Positions 1-5,846 of a DNA stretch of 7,029 bases are shown here, one piece after another. The stretch is from contig WTCN01000332.1 of NCBI GenBank assembly GCA_013138555.1, forward strand, positions 1 through 7,029, in the 5' to 3' direction. The DNA comes from Methyloprofundus sp. GTDB taxonomy: Bacteria > Pseudomonadota > Gammaproteobacteria > Methylococcales > Methylomonadaceae. Under the pieces are notes generated by a model, which was given only the letters and a program-made list of their open reading frames with translations, was not told the DNA's origin and did no database searches. Both the position numbers and the translations under genes were made by a program. The first letter of the stretch is position 1, and the number at the start of each line of letters is the position of its first letter.

Positions 1-237
1 AAAGGTGGTCAATGCGCCGATAGCAAAAGCAATAATTGCAGCAAAGGTGGTAATATTGCTAGCAAGTGTTTGCAGTGTAGCATCAGGGGGAAGGTCATCT
101 ATGCTGACATTTTTCAGCTCAGCAGTACCTGATTTATTTGCTAGGTAGTGGTAATATTTAACACCTATTTTTTCCAGAAAGCTAGGTTCTTCTTCTCTTG
201 CATAAGAGGCTTTTCGCTTATTGTTTGTATCAGACAT
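1..237 (-). CDS. Unrecognised membrane protein, N-terminal part (cut by window edge)
   Basis: This is the first 79 codons of a minus-strand gene that runs off the left edge. It starts at an ATG (235-237) and reads MSDTNNKRKASYAREEEPSF... . The first 55 or so residues are hydrophilic, with a basic/acidic head and a tyrosine-rich patch (KYYHYL). From about residue 60 the sequence turns hydrophobic (TTFAAIIAFAIGALTTF), which looks like the start of a transmembrane helix. No cleavable signal peptide is visible, so the protein probably has a cytoplasmic N-terminus. The start codon overlaps the stop of the DUF3754 gene in the shared string ATGTCTGA, which points to translational coupling and one mRNA. 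I do not recognise the family. The gene is real because the frame is open to the edge and is tightly coupled to its neighbour, but its function is unknown. Confidence 0.7.
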   Translation of the reverse strand, partial: MSDTNNKRKASYAREEEPSFLEKIGVKYYHYLANKSGTAELKNVSIDDLPPDATLQTLASNITTFAAIIAFAIGALTTF

Positions 238-1519
238 TATTTGTTTCCTTTTTTACAGCTGTCGTATTATCGAATATATTGTGCCATTGCTGTTTTAATT
301 TTATATTGGCTTCATCTAATGGTACAGCGTTTATGAAATTATCGTAGCGAGAGAGCAGCTTTGATCTTTGTAGTTTGTTCAGGCCATCATCAATTTCAAA
401 ATCCATTGGAATTGTATATTTCGCCTGAATATAATCCTCAATGCGTTTGTCCAGACTTATGCGACTGTTTTCGCCACTGCTTAACAAGAAAAAGTAGGCA
501 AGAATGGCTTCTTTGCACTCTTCCGACTCTGCTGAATCAATCAGGTGAGTGAGAGCGCCCATATTATTATCCAGATTGTAAAAATACAGGTTTTTGGTCA
601 GTGTTGCGCTATATTTTGCGCGCTGAGAAAAAACACTGGCAATCTGCCGCCATATAACACCCAATAAGCCTCCAACTGCAATCATTGCTGATATCGGGTC
701 AATGGCTACGCTGAATTTAGTCAGTGTGGCAGTAATGCCGCCTGCCGTACCGCCACCGCCCATGACTCCCAGCTTGATTTTATCAAATAAGCGTATTTGC
801 ACGCGTGTATTCGGAAATTGCATTTCTAAATCAGCGCGTGGAATATCTTTAAATAATTTCAGGTAAACGACATTTTCTTCGTTGCTGGCCCTGGAGTTTT
901 TGAGTGCTTTACTTGCCTGTTTTGCAGCCTTTTCAGGACTCATCTTTTTTATATTGGTAAAGTATTCCAGCCATTGCTGCCTGCTTTTAGGCTGTAATAA
1001 AACAAATAGGCGACGATATATCAGCACATCTACAGGCTGTTTTTTTAAGCTAAACTGCTTCCAGTTTCTGTGTAACTCTGTGCTAATAGCAGAGCCTCTA
1101 TAGAAAAGCGCAACTTCAGCAAAGTCCTCAAAATCAACGGATACTTTAACACCATGAGGGGAGGTTTTGTTGAGTGCTTTATTTAAGTCATTCTCTGAAA
1201 TCCTTTCATAATTCGCATTTTCTAAAATAGCATAAAGTTCTTTTTTTAGTTGTGCCAGCTGATCGCTCGTTCCATCGTTATTGCTGATTAAAGTATCCTT
1301 GTCTGGGTTATAGGGCTGATAGAGTTGCTTTAAATGTTGTAAGCGGGTATGTGATTGAGCATGAAATAAAGCAATATAGTGTGTACAGAAATGCTGGAAT
1401 GCTATGTGTTGCTCAGCTATTAATAGTTTTGAAGCTAATAGGTCCTTGACCAGCATTTCAAGGCTGATGGGAATAAAACGTTCAAGCACATCGGCTTGAT
1501 AGTGAGTCTGTTGTTTCAT
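230..1519 (-). CDS. DUF3754 / TMEM143-family membrane protein
   Basis: This 429-residue protein resembles the DUF3754 family, whose eukaryotic member is the mitochondrial protein TMEM143. Matching landmarks are an N-terminal block with ERFIPIS (residues 13-19), a central block FYRGS...LYRR-like (139-170), the core VVYLKLFKDIPRADLEMQFPNTRV (217-240), a glycine-rich hydrophobic stretch (about 250-290, GVMGGGGTAGG then an AMIAVGGLLGVIW helix), and a C-terminal block NLYFYNLDNNMGALTHLIDSAESEECKEAILAYFFLL (310-346). The hydrophobic stretch could form one or two membrane passes. No enzymatic function is established for the family and I see no catalytic motif. The start is the first ATG of the frame (1517-1519); the region before it has only a weak purine stretch as ribosome binding site. 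The gene overlaps the next one by 8 bp and is divergent from the Kbp-like gene. Confidence 0.85.
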   Translation of the reverse strand: MKQQTHYQADVLERFIPISLEMLVKDLLASKLLIAEQHIAFQHFCTHYIALFHAQSHTRLQHLKQLYQPYNPDKDTLISNNDGTSDQLAQLKKELYAILENANYERISENDLNKALNKTSPHGVKVSVDFEDFAEVALFYRGSAISTELHRNWKQFSLKKQPVDVLIYRRLFVLLQPKSRQQWLEYFTNIKKMSPEKAAKQASKALKNSRASNEENVVYLKLFKDIPRADLEMQFPNTRVQIRLFDKIKLGVMGGGGTAGGITATLTKFSVAIDPISAMIAVGGLLGVIWRQIASVFSQRAKYSATLTKNLYFYNLDNNMGALTHLIDSAESEECKEAILAYFFLLSSGENSRISLDKRIEDYIQAKYTIPMDFEIDDGLNKLQRSKLLSRYDNFINAVPLDEANIKLKQQWHNIFDNTTAVKKETNNV

Positions 1520-1680
1520 TAAGAAAATCTCGTTGGCTATCCTAAGTGTTGTTATAAAGTTAGGGGGTATTTATTCTGCCATAAATATTTTTACCAGCCT
1601 ACTGATAATGTTTGCTAGTATAGGGGATGGAAATGATTTAGGTCATTTTTTCAATAACGATATATGATGGAGAGAAGAGT
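1520..1680. promoter_or_regulatory. Divergent intergenic region, DUF3754 gene / Kbp-like gene
   Basis: These 161 bp separate two divergent start codons and must hold both promoters. I see AT-rich candidate boxes on both strands (for example TATAAC on the minus strand near 1553, and GATAAT near 1604 on the plus strand), but none has a good -35 partner, so no promoter is called. The plus-strand end carries a clear GGAG ribosome binding site at 1669-1672, 8 nt before the ATG at 1681. Confidence 0.4.
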
Positions 1681-2136
1681 ATGGGACTTTTTGATTTTGC
1701 CAGCAATATTGGCAGTAAGCTTTTTAGTAATGATGCAGATGCAGCAGCCAAAATATCGGAGCATATTTCTGCTAATAATCCAGGTATTGAAGATTTAAGC
1801 GTTATTTTCAAATCTGGAACGGCGACTATTATTGGTGTGACAGAGAGCGCTGAAGCCGCGCAGAAAGCCATTTTAATGGCCGGTAATGTTGAAGGGGTGA
1901 AAGAAGTTATTCCCAAGATTCAGATAGATGAGCTTGAAACAGATATTGAAACTGCCCTGGAACCTGAAAATGTCGAATATTATGTTATACAAAGTGGTGA
2001 CTCTTTATCTAAAATAGCAAAAAAATATTATCAGGATGCAATGCAATACCCACGTATTTTTGCCGCTAATAAGGAAGTTATAAAAGACCCAGATCTTATT
2101 TATCCGGGGCAAAAAATTAGAATTCCAATGGAATAA
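1681..2136 (+). CDS. kbp: BON and LysM domain protein, Kbp/YgaU-like
   Basis: This 151-residue protein matches E. coli Kbp (YgaU, 149 aa) in length, architecture and both ends: an MGLFDF start, a BON domain at about residues 22-82 and a LysM domain at about 98-149 (YYVIQSGDSLSKIAKKYY ... IFAANKEVIKDPDLIYPGQKIRIP). There is no signal peptide, as in E. coli Kbp, so it is probably cytoplasmic even though LysM domains often bind peptidoglycan. The E. coli protein binds potassium ions and helps adaptation to high K+; assigning that role here is by homology. The ATG at 1681 is preceded by GGAG at the right distance, and the N-terminal match to E. coli supports this start. It is monocistronic: the next plus-strand gene is the transposase, separated by a REP-containing repeat. 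Confidence 0.9.
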   Translation: MGLFDFASNIGSKLFSNDADAAAKISEHISANNPGIEDLSVIFKSGTATIIGVTESAEAAQKAILMAGNVEGVKEVIPKIQIDELETDIETALEPENVEYYVIQSGDSLSKIAKKYYQDAMQYPRIFAANKEVIKDPDLIYPGQKIRIPME

Positions 2137-2159
2137 TTGGGAGCTAAAAAAAACCGCAG

Positions 2160-2227
2160 TTTTGAAAAAGTATTTAGAAGTTTGGAGGTCAGGCTTTGCC
2201 TGACCGGTCAAGCAAAGCTTGACCTCC
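2160..2227. repeat. Left 68-bp repeat with paired REP hairpins
   Basis: The repeat begins with an AT-rich 24-bp lead (TTTTGAAAAAGTATTTAGAA then GTTT) and continues into a 44-bp palindromic block at 2184-2227. Hairpin 1 is GGTCAGGC-TTT-GCCTGACC (2187-2205) and hairpin 2 is GGTCAAGC-AAA-GCTTGACC (2206-2224). GGA at 2184-2186 and TCC at 2225-2227 close the block, so each 22-bp half begins with GGAG when read from its outer end. The two halves are inverted copies differing at two positions that keep the stem paired (G:C replaced by A:T). This fits two REPs head to head (a BIME-like unit). It lies 6 nt upstream of the transposase ribosome-binding region. Confidence 0.85.
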
Positions 2228-2249
2228 AAAGAAATGGAAAGAGGTAAAA

Positions 2250-2783
2250 ATGCTGAAAAAACAAGCTCATCGTCCAGCGCATTTATTACTGGATAATATG
2301 CCTTATTTCATTACTGCCAGCACCCATAAAAAACATCCTTTACTTAATGATGAAATAAAATGCCAATTGCTTTTACTTATGCAACAAGAATTTCAAAATT
2401 TTGGATGGCAATTTAACCACTGGGTTATTCTAAACAATCACTATCATATTATGGTTTATAGCTACAAAGGTGAAGATTTAGGAAAAATAATCGGACGAAT
2501 TCATTTTAAATCAGGGCAATTCATCAGAAAAATATCACCTAATTACAAACATATTTGGTGGAATTATTGGGATTATTGTCCACGGAATGAAAAAGACTAT
2601 TTCATCCATTTAAACTATTTATTCAATAACCCGATAAAACACGGTTATGTGCAAAGCCTTCATAATTATTCATTTTCAAGTTTTCATCATTATTTTGAAA
2701 AACAAGGGCGCGAAGCATTAATAAAACAGTTTAAACAACATAATAGCTATAAAACGCTAATTTTGGATGAAGACGAATTTTAA
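2250..2783 (+). CDS. REP-associated tyrosine transposase (RAYT), Y1_Tnp / IS200-like fold
   Basis: This 177-residue protein is a RAYT, a single-strand DNA endonuclease related to IS200/IS605 TnpA that cuts and joins at REP hairpins. Evidence: the early strand MPYFITASTHKKHPLL (17-32), the HUH-type metal-binding motif in LNNHYHIMVY (H64 and H66), and the C-terminal helix region WNYWDYCPRNEKDY...LNYLFNNPIKHGYV (104-134), which matches the family's usual YW-(9)-D...YIHxNPVKHG pattern. Y106 is the tyrosine in the YW motif; I cannot say with certainty which of Y106, Y109 or Y123 is catalytic. Length is normal for the family, and there is no frameshift or internal stop, so the enzyme may be active. 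The ATG at 2250 follows AGAGG at 2240-2244. The gene is framed on both sides by REP hairpins, presumably its substrates. Confidence 0.88.
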   Translation: MLKKQAHRPAHLLLDNMPYFITASTHKKHPLLNDEIKCQLLLLMQQEFQNFGWQFNHWVILNNHYHIMVYSYKGEDLGKIIGRIHFKSGQFIRKISPNYKHIWWNYWDYCPRNEKDYFIHLNYLFNNPIKHGYVQSLHNYSFSSFHHYFEKQGREALIKQFKQHNSYKTLILDEDEF

Positions 2784-2794
2784 TAATGAAACAT

Positions 2795-2862
2795 TTTTGA
2801 AAAAGTATTTATAAGTTTGGAGGTCAGGCTTTGCCTGACTGGTCAAGCAAAGCTTGACCTCC
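2795..2862. repeat. Right 68-bp repeat with paired REP hairpins
   Basis: This is a direct copy of the repeat at 2160-2227, in the same orientation. It differs only at 2812 (T instead of G) and 2840 (T instead of C). The 44-bp hairpin block is 2819-2862: hairpin 1 is 2822-2840 and hairpin 2 is 2841-2859. The change at 2840 turns the terminal G:C pair of hairpin 1 into a G-T wobble, so the fold is kept. It starts 12 nt after the transposase stop codon, so the hairpins could also stabilise or end that transcript, although no T-run follows. Confidence 0.85.
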
Positions 2863-2889
2863 GAGGGGGGTTAATTAAAAAATATAGAA

Positions 2890-2914
2890 TGTGCTGAGGA
2901 ATTTTATATCTCAG
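2890..2914 (-). terminator. Possible weak terminator of the diguanylate cyclase gene
   Basis: Just past the stop codon of the minus-strand cyclase gene, CTGAG (2914-2910) can pair with CTCAG (2898-2894) across an 11-nt loop. A T-rich stretch (ATTTTTTAATT) follows about 10 nt later on the minus strand. The 5-bp stem and the distance to the T-run make this a weak candidate. The REP hairpins further downstream could do the same job. Confidence 0.25.
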
Positions 2915-2926
2915 TGAGCCATTTAA

Positions 2927-4522
2927 TTAATACAATTTAACATTGATCTGATTTGTATCCAGCCTTATTCCATAGCCATTTTTACCCTGCCGCTTAACTT
3001 CATACATGGCTTCATCAGCCGACTTGACCAGCTCATCAAAAGTTTGCCCGTGTTGAGGTGTGAGTGCAATACCAATACTAACCCCGACATAAACAGATAA
3101 TTCCTTGTTGATAGGCATCGGAAACTGAATGTTATTAATCATTTTTTCAGCGATACTCAATGCAATATCATCTGAGTCGGTATTAAGCAAGATAACCAGA
3201 AACTCATCCCCGCCTAAGCGGCAAACTAAATCATCTGAGCGAACGCAGGTACTTAAACGGTTAGCTGTTTTAATCAGAACTTTATCACCGACATCATGCC
3301 CATAGGTATCATTTGCCTGTTTAAAACCATCAAGGTCTAATAAGAATATACTGGCTTTAGGAGGAGTGTCGAGTGCGCAGCTATCAAACCTGTCCCTTGT
3401 TGCCTGTCTTAGCAGTAAGCCAGTGAGGGAATCATGATCGGCTTTATGTTTAATGGCTTGTTCATTGATGACCCGTCTGGATACATCAAAGACGACACCT
3501 TCAATGCGATCTTCACCGGATGAATCAACAACTTTAGAGAGTAAGCAATGTATCCATATGGCGGGCTGCTGCTCTTGGCGGAGAGAAAAGTCCTGTGATT
3601 GTAATTGTTCAGACTGGAATGCGTTACTCAGCATAAGCTGAAATTCAGTGACCTCATTAATAAATAAGCTTGCGAAATCCTCTTCACTAAAGGTAAGGGC
3701 TGGCTTGTCTTCACAATGTAATACTTTTAGTAAGGTCTGGTTGTAGCTAATTAACTGGCCATTGATGTCCAGTAAAAATAATCCCGCACTACTGGAATCA
3801 AAAATATGTCGCAGTTGTTGTTCCATGTGTTGTATAGACTTTCTAAGTCGCTGTTCCTGAGTGAATTTTTGCTCCTGATTGTGTAATAAATTATTAATGT
3901 CGTTGATCAGACGCCCTAGCTCATTGTCTTTATGATTTTCTAAGATGGGAATAAAGCTGTTATCACCTGCCTTAATAGCATGTACAGTGTTGGATACCTT
4001 TAATAGGGGCTGAGATATGTTAAAGCGAACTAAAAATAATAGTATTAATGTTGTCGCAATTGTGAGCAATAGCGAGGTGAGCGCAGAAGAATATGCGGCA
4101 TATTCTTGTGCATTTATGGCACTCGCTTGCCTATCCAGGCTAATGATGAGCTGTCCAATAAGCTGTTGCTTAATAAAGGGGGAATAGAGTGGCCGAATGA
4201 ACTGTTGAGGGTTGTTTAGTTGTACTGTTTTTTCTTTTTCAGCGACGAGTACTTTATCACTCTTAATACTTACTTTGTAGATAATATCATTGCTTAATAA
4301 ACCATCAATAACATCATTGGCAATGCTGGTATCATGGGTATAGGCAGCTGTGGCTGCTGTGTTTTCAACGGCATCCAAAATTTGACTTAGTATAACTTCA
4401 GACTGTTCTTTAGAGTGATCAAGCTCCACTATAAAGGATAGTATAGCGACAGTTATCGCCAGAAAAACAGCGCAAGAGAGTGTATAAAGTACTAATTTAC
4501 GATATAGGTTTTTTAATGGCAT
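2927..4522 (-). CDS. Membrane-bound diguanylate cyclase (CHASE8-like, HAMP, PAS, GGDEF)
   Basis: This 531-residue protein should make cyclic di-GMP from two GTP at the inner membrane. Domains in order: transmembrane helix 1 (about 9-33); a periplasmic sensor (34-145) with an ATAAYTHDTSIANDVIDGLLSN stretch that resembles CHASE8-type sensors; transmembrane helix 2 (about 146-166); HAMP (167-217); a short coiled coil (215-235); PAS (about 236-350, with IFDSSSAGLFLLDINGQLISYN); and GGDEF (about 360-520). The active-site motif GGDEF is at 437-441, the metal/GTP region DLDGFKQANDTYGHD at 396-410, and an inhibitory I-site RSDD at 428-431, five residues before GGDEF. It should therefore be active and feedback-inhibited by its product. 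There is no EAL domain. The usual N-R of the DxLTGLxNR motif is L-R here (DSLTGLLLR), a minor deviation. The ligand of the sensor is unknown. The gene appears monocistronic, with a weak ribosome binding site before the ATG at 4520-4522. Confidence 0.92.
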   Translation of the reverse strand: MPLKNLYRKLVLYTLSCAVFLAITVAILSFIVELDHSKEQSEVILSQILDAVENTAATAAYTHDTSIANDVIDGLLSNDIIYKVSIKSDKVLVAEKEKTVQLNNPQQFIRPLYSPFIKQQLIGQLIISLDRQASAINAQEYAAYSSALTSLLLTIATTLILLFLVRFNISQPLLKVSNTVHAIKAGDNSFIPILENHKDNELGRLINDINNLLHNQEQKFTQEQRLRKSIQHMEQQLRHIFDSSSAGLFLLDINGQLISYNQTLLKVLHCEDKPALTFSEEDFASLFINEVTEFQLMLSNAFQSEQLQSQDFSLRQEQQPAIWIHCLLSKVVDSSGEDRIEGVVFDVSRRVINEQAIKHKADHDSLTGLLLRQATRDRFDSCALDTPPKASIFLLDLDGFKQANDTYGHDVGDKVLIKTANRLSTCVRSDDLVCRLGGDEFLVILLNTDSDDIALSIAEKMINNIQFPMPINKELSVYVGVSIGIALTPQHGQTFDELVKSADEAMYEVKRQGKNGYGIRLDTNQINVKLY

Positions 4523-4559
4523 TTATAATATCTTTTATGACACTCGGAAAATAAAATCA

Positions 4560-4604
4560 AAGCTTTAGTTATTTCTGCAATAGTCATCGCTAAAGCTTAT
4601 AGCA
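4560..4604 (-). promoter_or_regulatory. Candidate promoter and overlapping inverted repeat of the cyclase gene
   Basis: On the minus strand TGCTATAAG (4604-4596) resembles an extended -10 element, about 75 nt before the cyclase start codon; no good -35 box accompanies it. A 9-bp inverted repeat, CTAAAGCTT at 4590-4598 and AAGCTTTAG at 4560-4568, overlaps this -10 and the likely transcription start. It could be an operator or a leader hairpin. This is pattern reading only. Confidence 0.3.
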
Positions 4605-4761
4605 CTCCACCATGATATTTTGCATATCCCTTGTACTCTCTTAAGCTGGTCATCCAGTTTTTGTGACAATAACAGAGTATACATCCTAGTGTGCACCTAA
4701 AGAAATAGGTTTCTCATAAATTATTTCTTGCGGGTTATTTTGCTACTTAGTCGAAGTATAT

Positions 4762-4802
4762 GTAACTTCTCATTATTTACCCCACTAATAATGAGAAGTT
4801 AC
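4762..4802. repeat. Perfect 16-bp inverted repeat with 9-nt loop
   Basis: GTAACTTCTCATTATT (4762-4777) is followed after nine bases by its exact reverse complement (4787-4802). The stem has only four G:C pairs but is unbroken. Neither strand shows a clean T-run directly after it, so it is not a textbook terminator. It could be a second terminator for the ParA-type gene, a protein-binding palindrome or the remnant of a small element. Confidence 0.75.
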
Positions 4803-4949
4803 TAAATTATTTATTATCTTGTTGATTTTTAATTAAAAAAATACGCTGAGTAGTGACAAATTCGTTTGTGTTGTATCAAGGGGAGAATGGATATATAGCT
4901 TGTCCATGTTCAAAAAGCTTGCTGACTTGCGGGGTAGTTGTAAATTTAG

Positions 4950-4990
4950 AATTAAAGATAACATCCCTTAGAGGGGGGTTATCTTTAATT
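4950..4990 (-). terminator. Likely intrinsic terminator of the DUF1451-ParA operon
   Basis: AATTAAAGATAAC (4950-4962) pairs perfectly with GTTATCTTTAATT (4978-4990), and an inner CCC (4965-4967) can pair with GGG (4973-4975) over a five-base loop. The hairpin sits 35 nt after the stop codon of the ParA-type gene. On the minus strand its descending arm is T-rich (TTATCTTTAATT) and is followed by CTAAATTT. Because the stem is symmetric it might also act on plus-strand transcripts. Confidence 0.55.
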
Positions 4991-5025
4991 TCGTAGCTTT
5001 CAAAAACAGTGCCTATGTATGGCGA

Positions 5026-5799
5026 TTAAGCATGAATTTCTATATGCAGCTCACGAAACTCATTGGTTAATTTATGGTTAGGCAAATAATGCACTAAAGG
5101 TTGTGATGCGGAGTGTGACTCGCGAACCTTAACAGAAGGGGATATCTTGCTATTTAAAACTGGCAGCCCTTCGGCAATCAATTCTTCGACTAATTGCCTA
5201 GGCAAATTTGCCTGTGCTTGAAACTGGTTAACAACGATGCCTTCAATTTCCAGAGTTGCATTATGATCTGCTTTTACTTCGCTTAAGGTTTGCATCAAAG
5301 TATAGAGAGCTTCGCGAGCAAAGGTATCACAGTCAAAGGGAATTAAACATCTATCCGCTGCAATCAATGCAGATTGACTATAAAAATTAAGTATGGGTGG
5401 GGTGTCAATATAAACTTCGTCAAAATCCTCTAATTTATCCAGCTCTTCCTTTAATTTGAAGATTTTATAGCGTGATTCCAGTCTGCCTTGCAGAGGTTCT
5501 AATTCAGGATGTGAAGGCAGAACAAATAAATTAGGGAAAGGCGTTTCATGAATAACATCTTCTAAATTTGCCCCTTTTCCACCAAAAAGTCCAAGGCTCA
5601 AGCAGCCCTTAAAAAAATTAGCAATAGTCTTATCTGAGTCCGTTACTTTTTGCCCCAATAAATACTGTGTCGCATTGCCCTGAATATCCAGATCAATGAC
5701 TAAGGTACGTTTACCTTCCATCGCACTAATCGCCGCTAAATTACAGGTAATGGTAGATTTTCCCACACCGCCTTTTTGATTAAAGATTACCCTACGCAT
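5026..5799 (-). CDS. Orphan ParA/MinD-type ATPase
   Basis: This 257-residue P-loop ATPase belongs to the ParA/Soj branch of the deviant Walker A family, whose members dimerise on ATP and position DNA or protein cargo. Visible motifs: deviant Walker A KGGVGKST with signature lysine (9-16), Walker A' DLDIQGN (36-42, usually DxDPQGN, so the proline is isoleucine here), and Walker B VYIDTPP (129-135). A C-terminal block contains VVNQFQAQANLPRQLVEEL and the KIxxSVKVRES segment typical of ParA. I chose the ATG at 5797-5799: GGGGA lies five bases upstream and the protein then starts MRRVIFNQKGG, right at the first strand. A longer reading from TTG at 5820 lacks a ribosome binding site. No ParB gene or parS-like site is visible here, so the cargo is unknown. 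It probably shares an mRNA with the upstream DUF1451 gene (47-bp gap). Confidence 0.88.
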   Translation of the reverse strand: MRRVIFNQKGGVGKSTITCNLAAISAMEGKRTLVIDLDIQGNATQYLLGQKVTDSDKTIANFFKGCLSLGLFGGKGANLEDVIHETPFPNLFVLPSHPELEPLQGRLESRYKIFKLKEELDKLEDFDEVYIDTPPILNFYSQSALIAADRCLIPFDCDTFAREALYTLMQTLSEVKADHNATLEIEGIVVNQFQAQANLPRQLVEELIAEGLPVLNSKISPSVKVRESHSASQPLVHYLPNHKLTNEFRELHIEIHA

Positions 5800-5803
5800 T
5801 CTG

Positions 5804-5809
5804 TTCCCC
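5804..5809 (-). promoter_or_regulatory. Ribosome binding site that sets the ParA-type start
   Basis: On the minus strand GGGGAA lies four to five bases before the ATG at 5799. The alternative TTG start at 5820 has only AT-rich sequence before it. This favours the shorter 257-residue protein. Confidence 0.65.
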
Positions 5810-5846
5810 AATAAATCCAATAATTAAAGTATTATTATATGTAAAA

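Larger units (their letters stand above)
2160..2862. mobile_element. RAYT/REP cassette: tyrosine transposase between two 68-bp direct repeats
   Basis: A REP-associated tyrosine transposase gene (2250-2783) is bracketed by two 68-bp direct repeats (2160-2227 and 2795-2862) that match at 66 of 68 positions. Each repeat ends in a double hairpin. This is the arrangement expected for a RAYT and its cognate REP sequences (sometimes called a REPtron). The cassette lies between the 3' ends of two convergent genes and interrupts neither. I cannot see a target-site duplication outside the repeats. Whether the whole unit moves, or only the REP hairpins, cannot be decided from this window. Confidence 0.8.
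4523..5025. other. 503-bp intergenic region without a convincing gene, rich in inverted repeats
   Basis: The region lies between the 3' end of the ParA-type gene and the 5' end of the diguanylate cyclase gene, both on the minus strand. It holds four inverted repeats: 9-bp arms at 4560-4568/4590-4598, 8-bp arms at 4700-4707/4722-4729, 16-bp arms at 4762-4777/4787-4802, and 13-bp arms at 4950-4962/4978-4990. The only coding-like stretch is about 45 open codons (4837-4971, plus strand) with no good start. The cyclase promoter and the ParA-gene terminator must lie here. Nothing identifies a known RNA gene. Confidence 0.6.

Noticed and set aside
148..336. Plus-strand 62-codon open frame at the left edge
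   Set aside because: It is antisense to the two overlapping minus-strand genes and its phenylalanine/tyrosine/leucine-rich content is typical of a shadow frame in AT-rich DNA.
1631..1652. AAATGA/TCATTT hairpin followed by a T-run in the Kbp-gene leader, a possible attenuator
   Set aside because: The stem is six base pairs with a single G:C pair, too weak to support termination.
1638..1916. 92-codon minus-strand open frame opposite the Kbp-like gene
   Set aside because: It lies antisense to a well-supported BON-LysM gene, has no ribosome binding site, and resembles no family; it is a shadow of the real gene.
2146..2163. AAAAC-CGCA-GTTTT as terminator of the Kbp-like gene
   Set aside because: The stem is five mostly A:T pairs and arises from two homopolymer runs; not enough for a call.
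2005..2229. Minus-strand 74-codon frame running through the left REP repeat
   Set aside because: It begins inside the REP palindrome and reads antisense through the LysM coding region; no family likeness.
2160..2862. Two hairpin-bearing repeats as a possible CRISPR array
   Set aside because: There are only two copies, 567 bp apart with a gene between them, and each has a double-hairpin REP structure rather than a short repeat with uniform spacers.
2871..2930. Two TTAATTAA octamers as a possible attachment-site or element boundary
   Set aside because: Short self-complementary A/T octamers are expected by chance in such AT-rich DNA, and no longer flanking identity exists.
5800..5820. Seven-residue N-terminal extension of the ParA-type protein from a TTG codon
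   Set aside because: No ribosome binding site precedes the TTG, whereas GGGGA precedes the ATG at 5799, and the shorter start fits the ParA fold.
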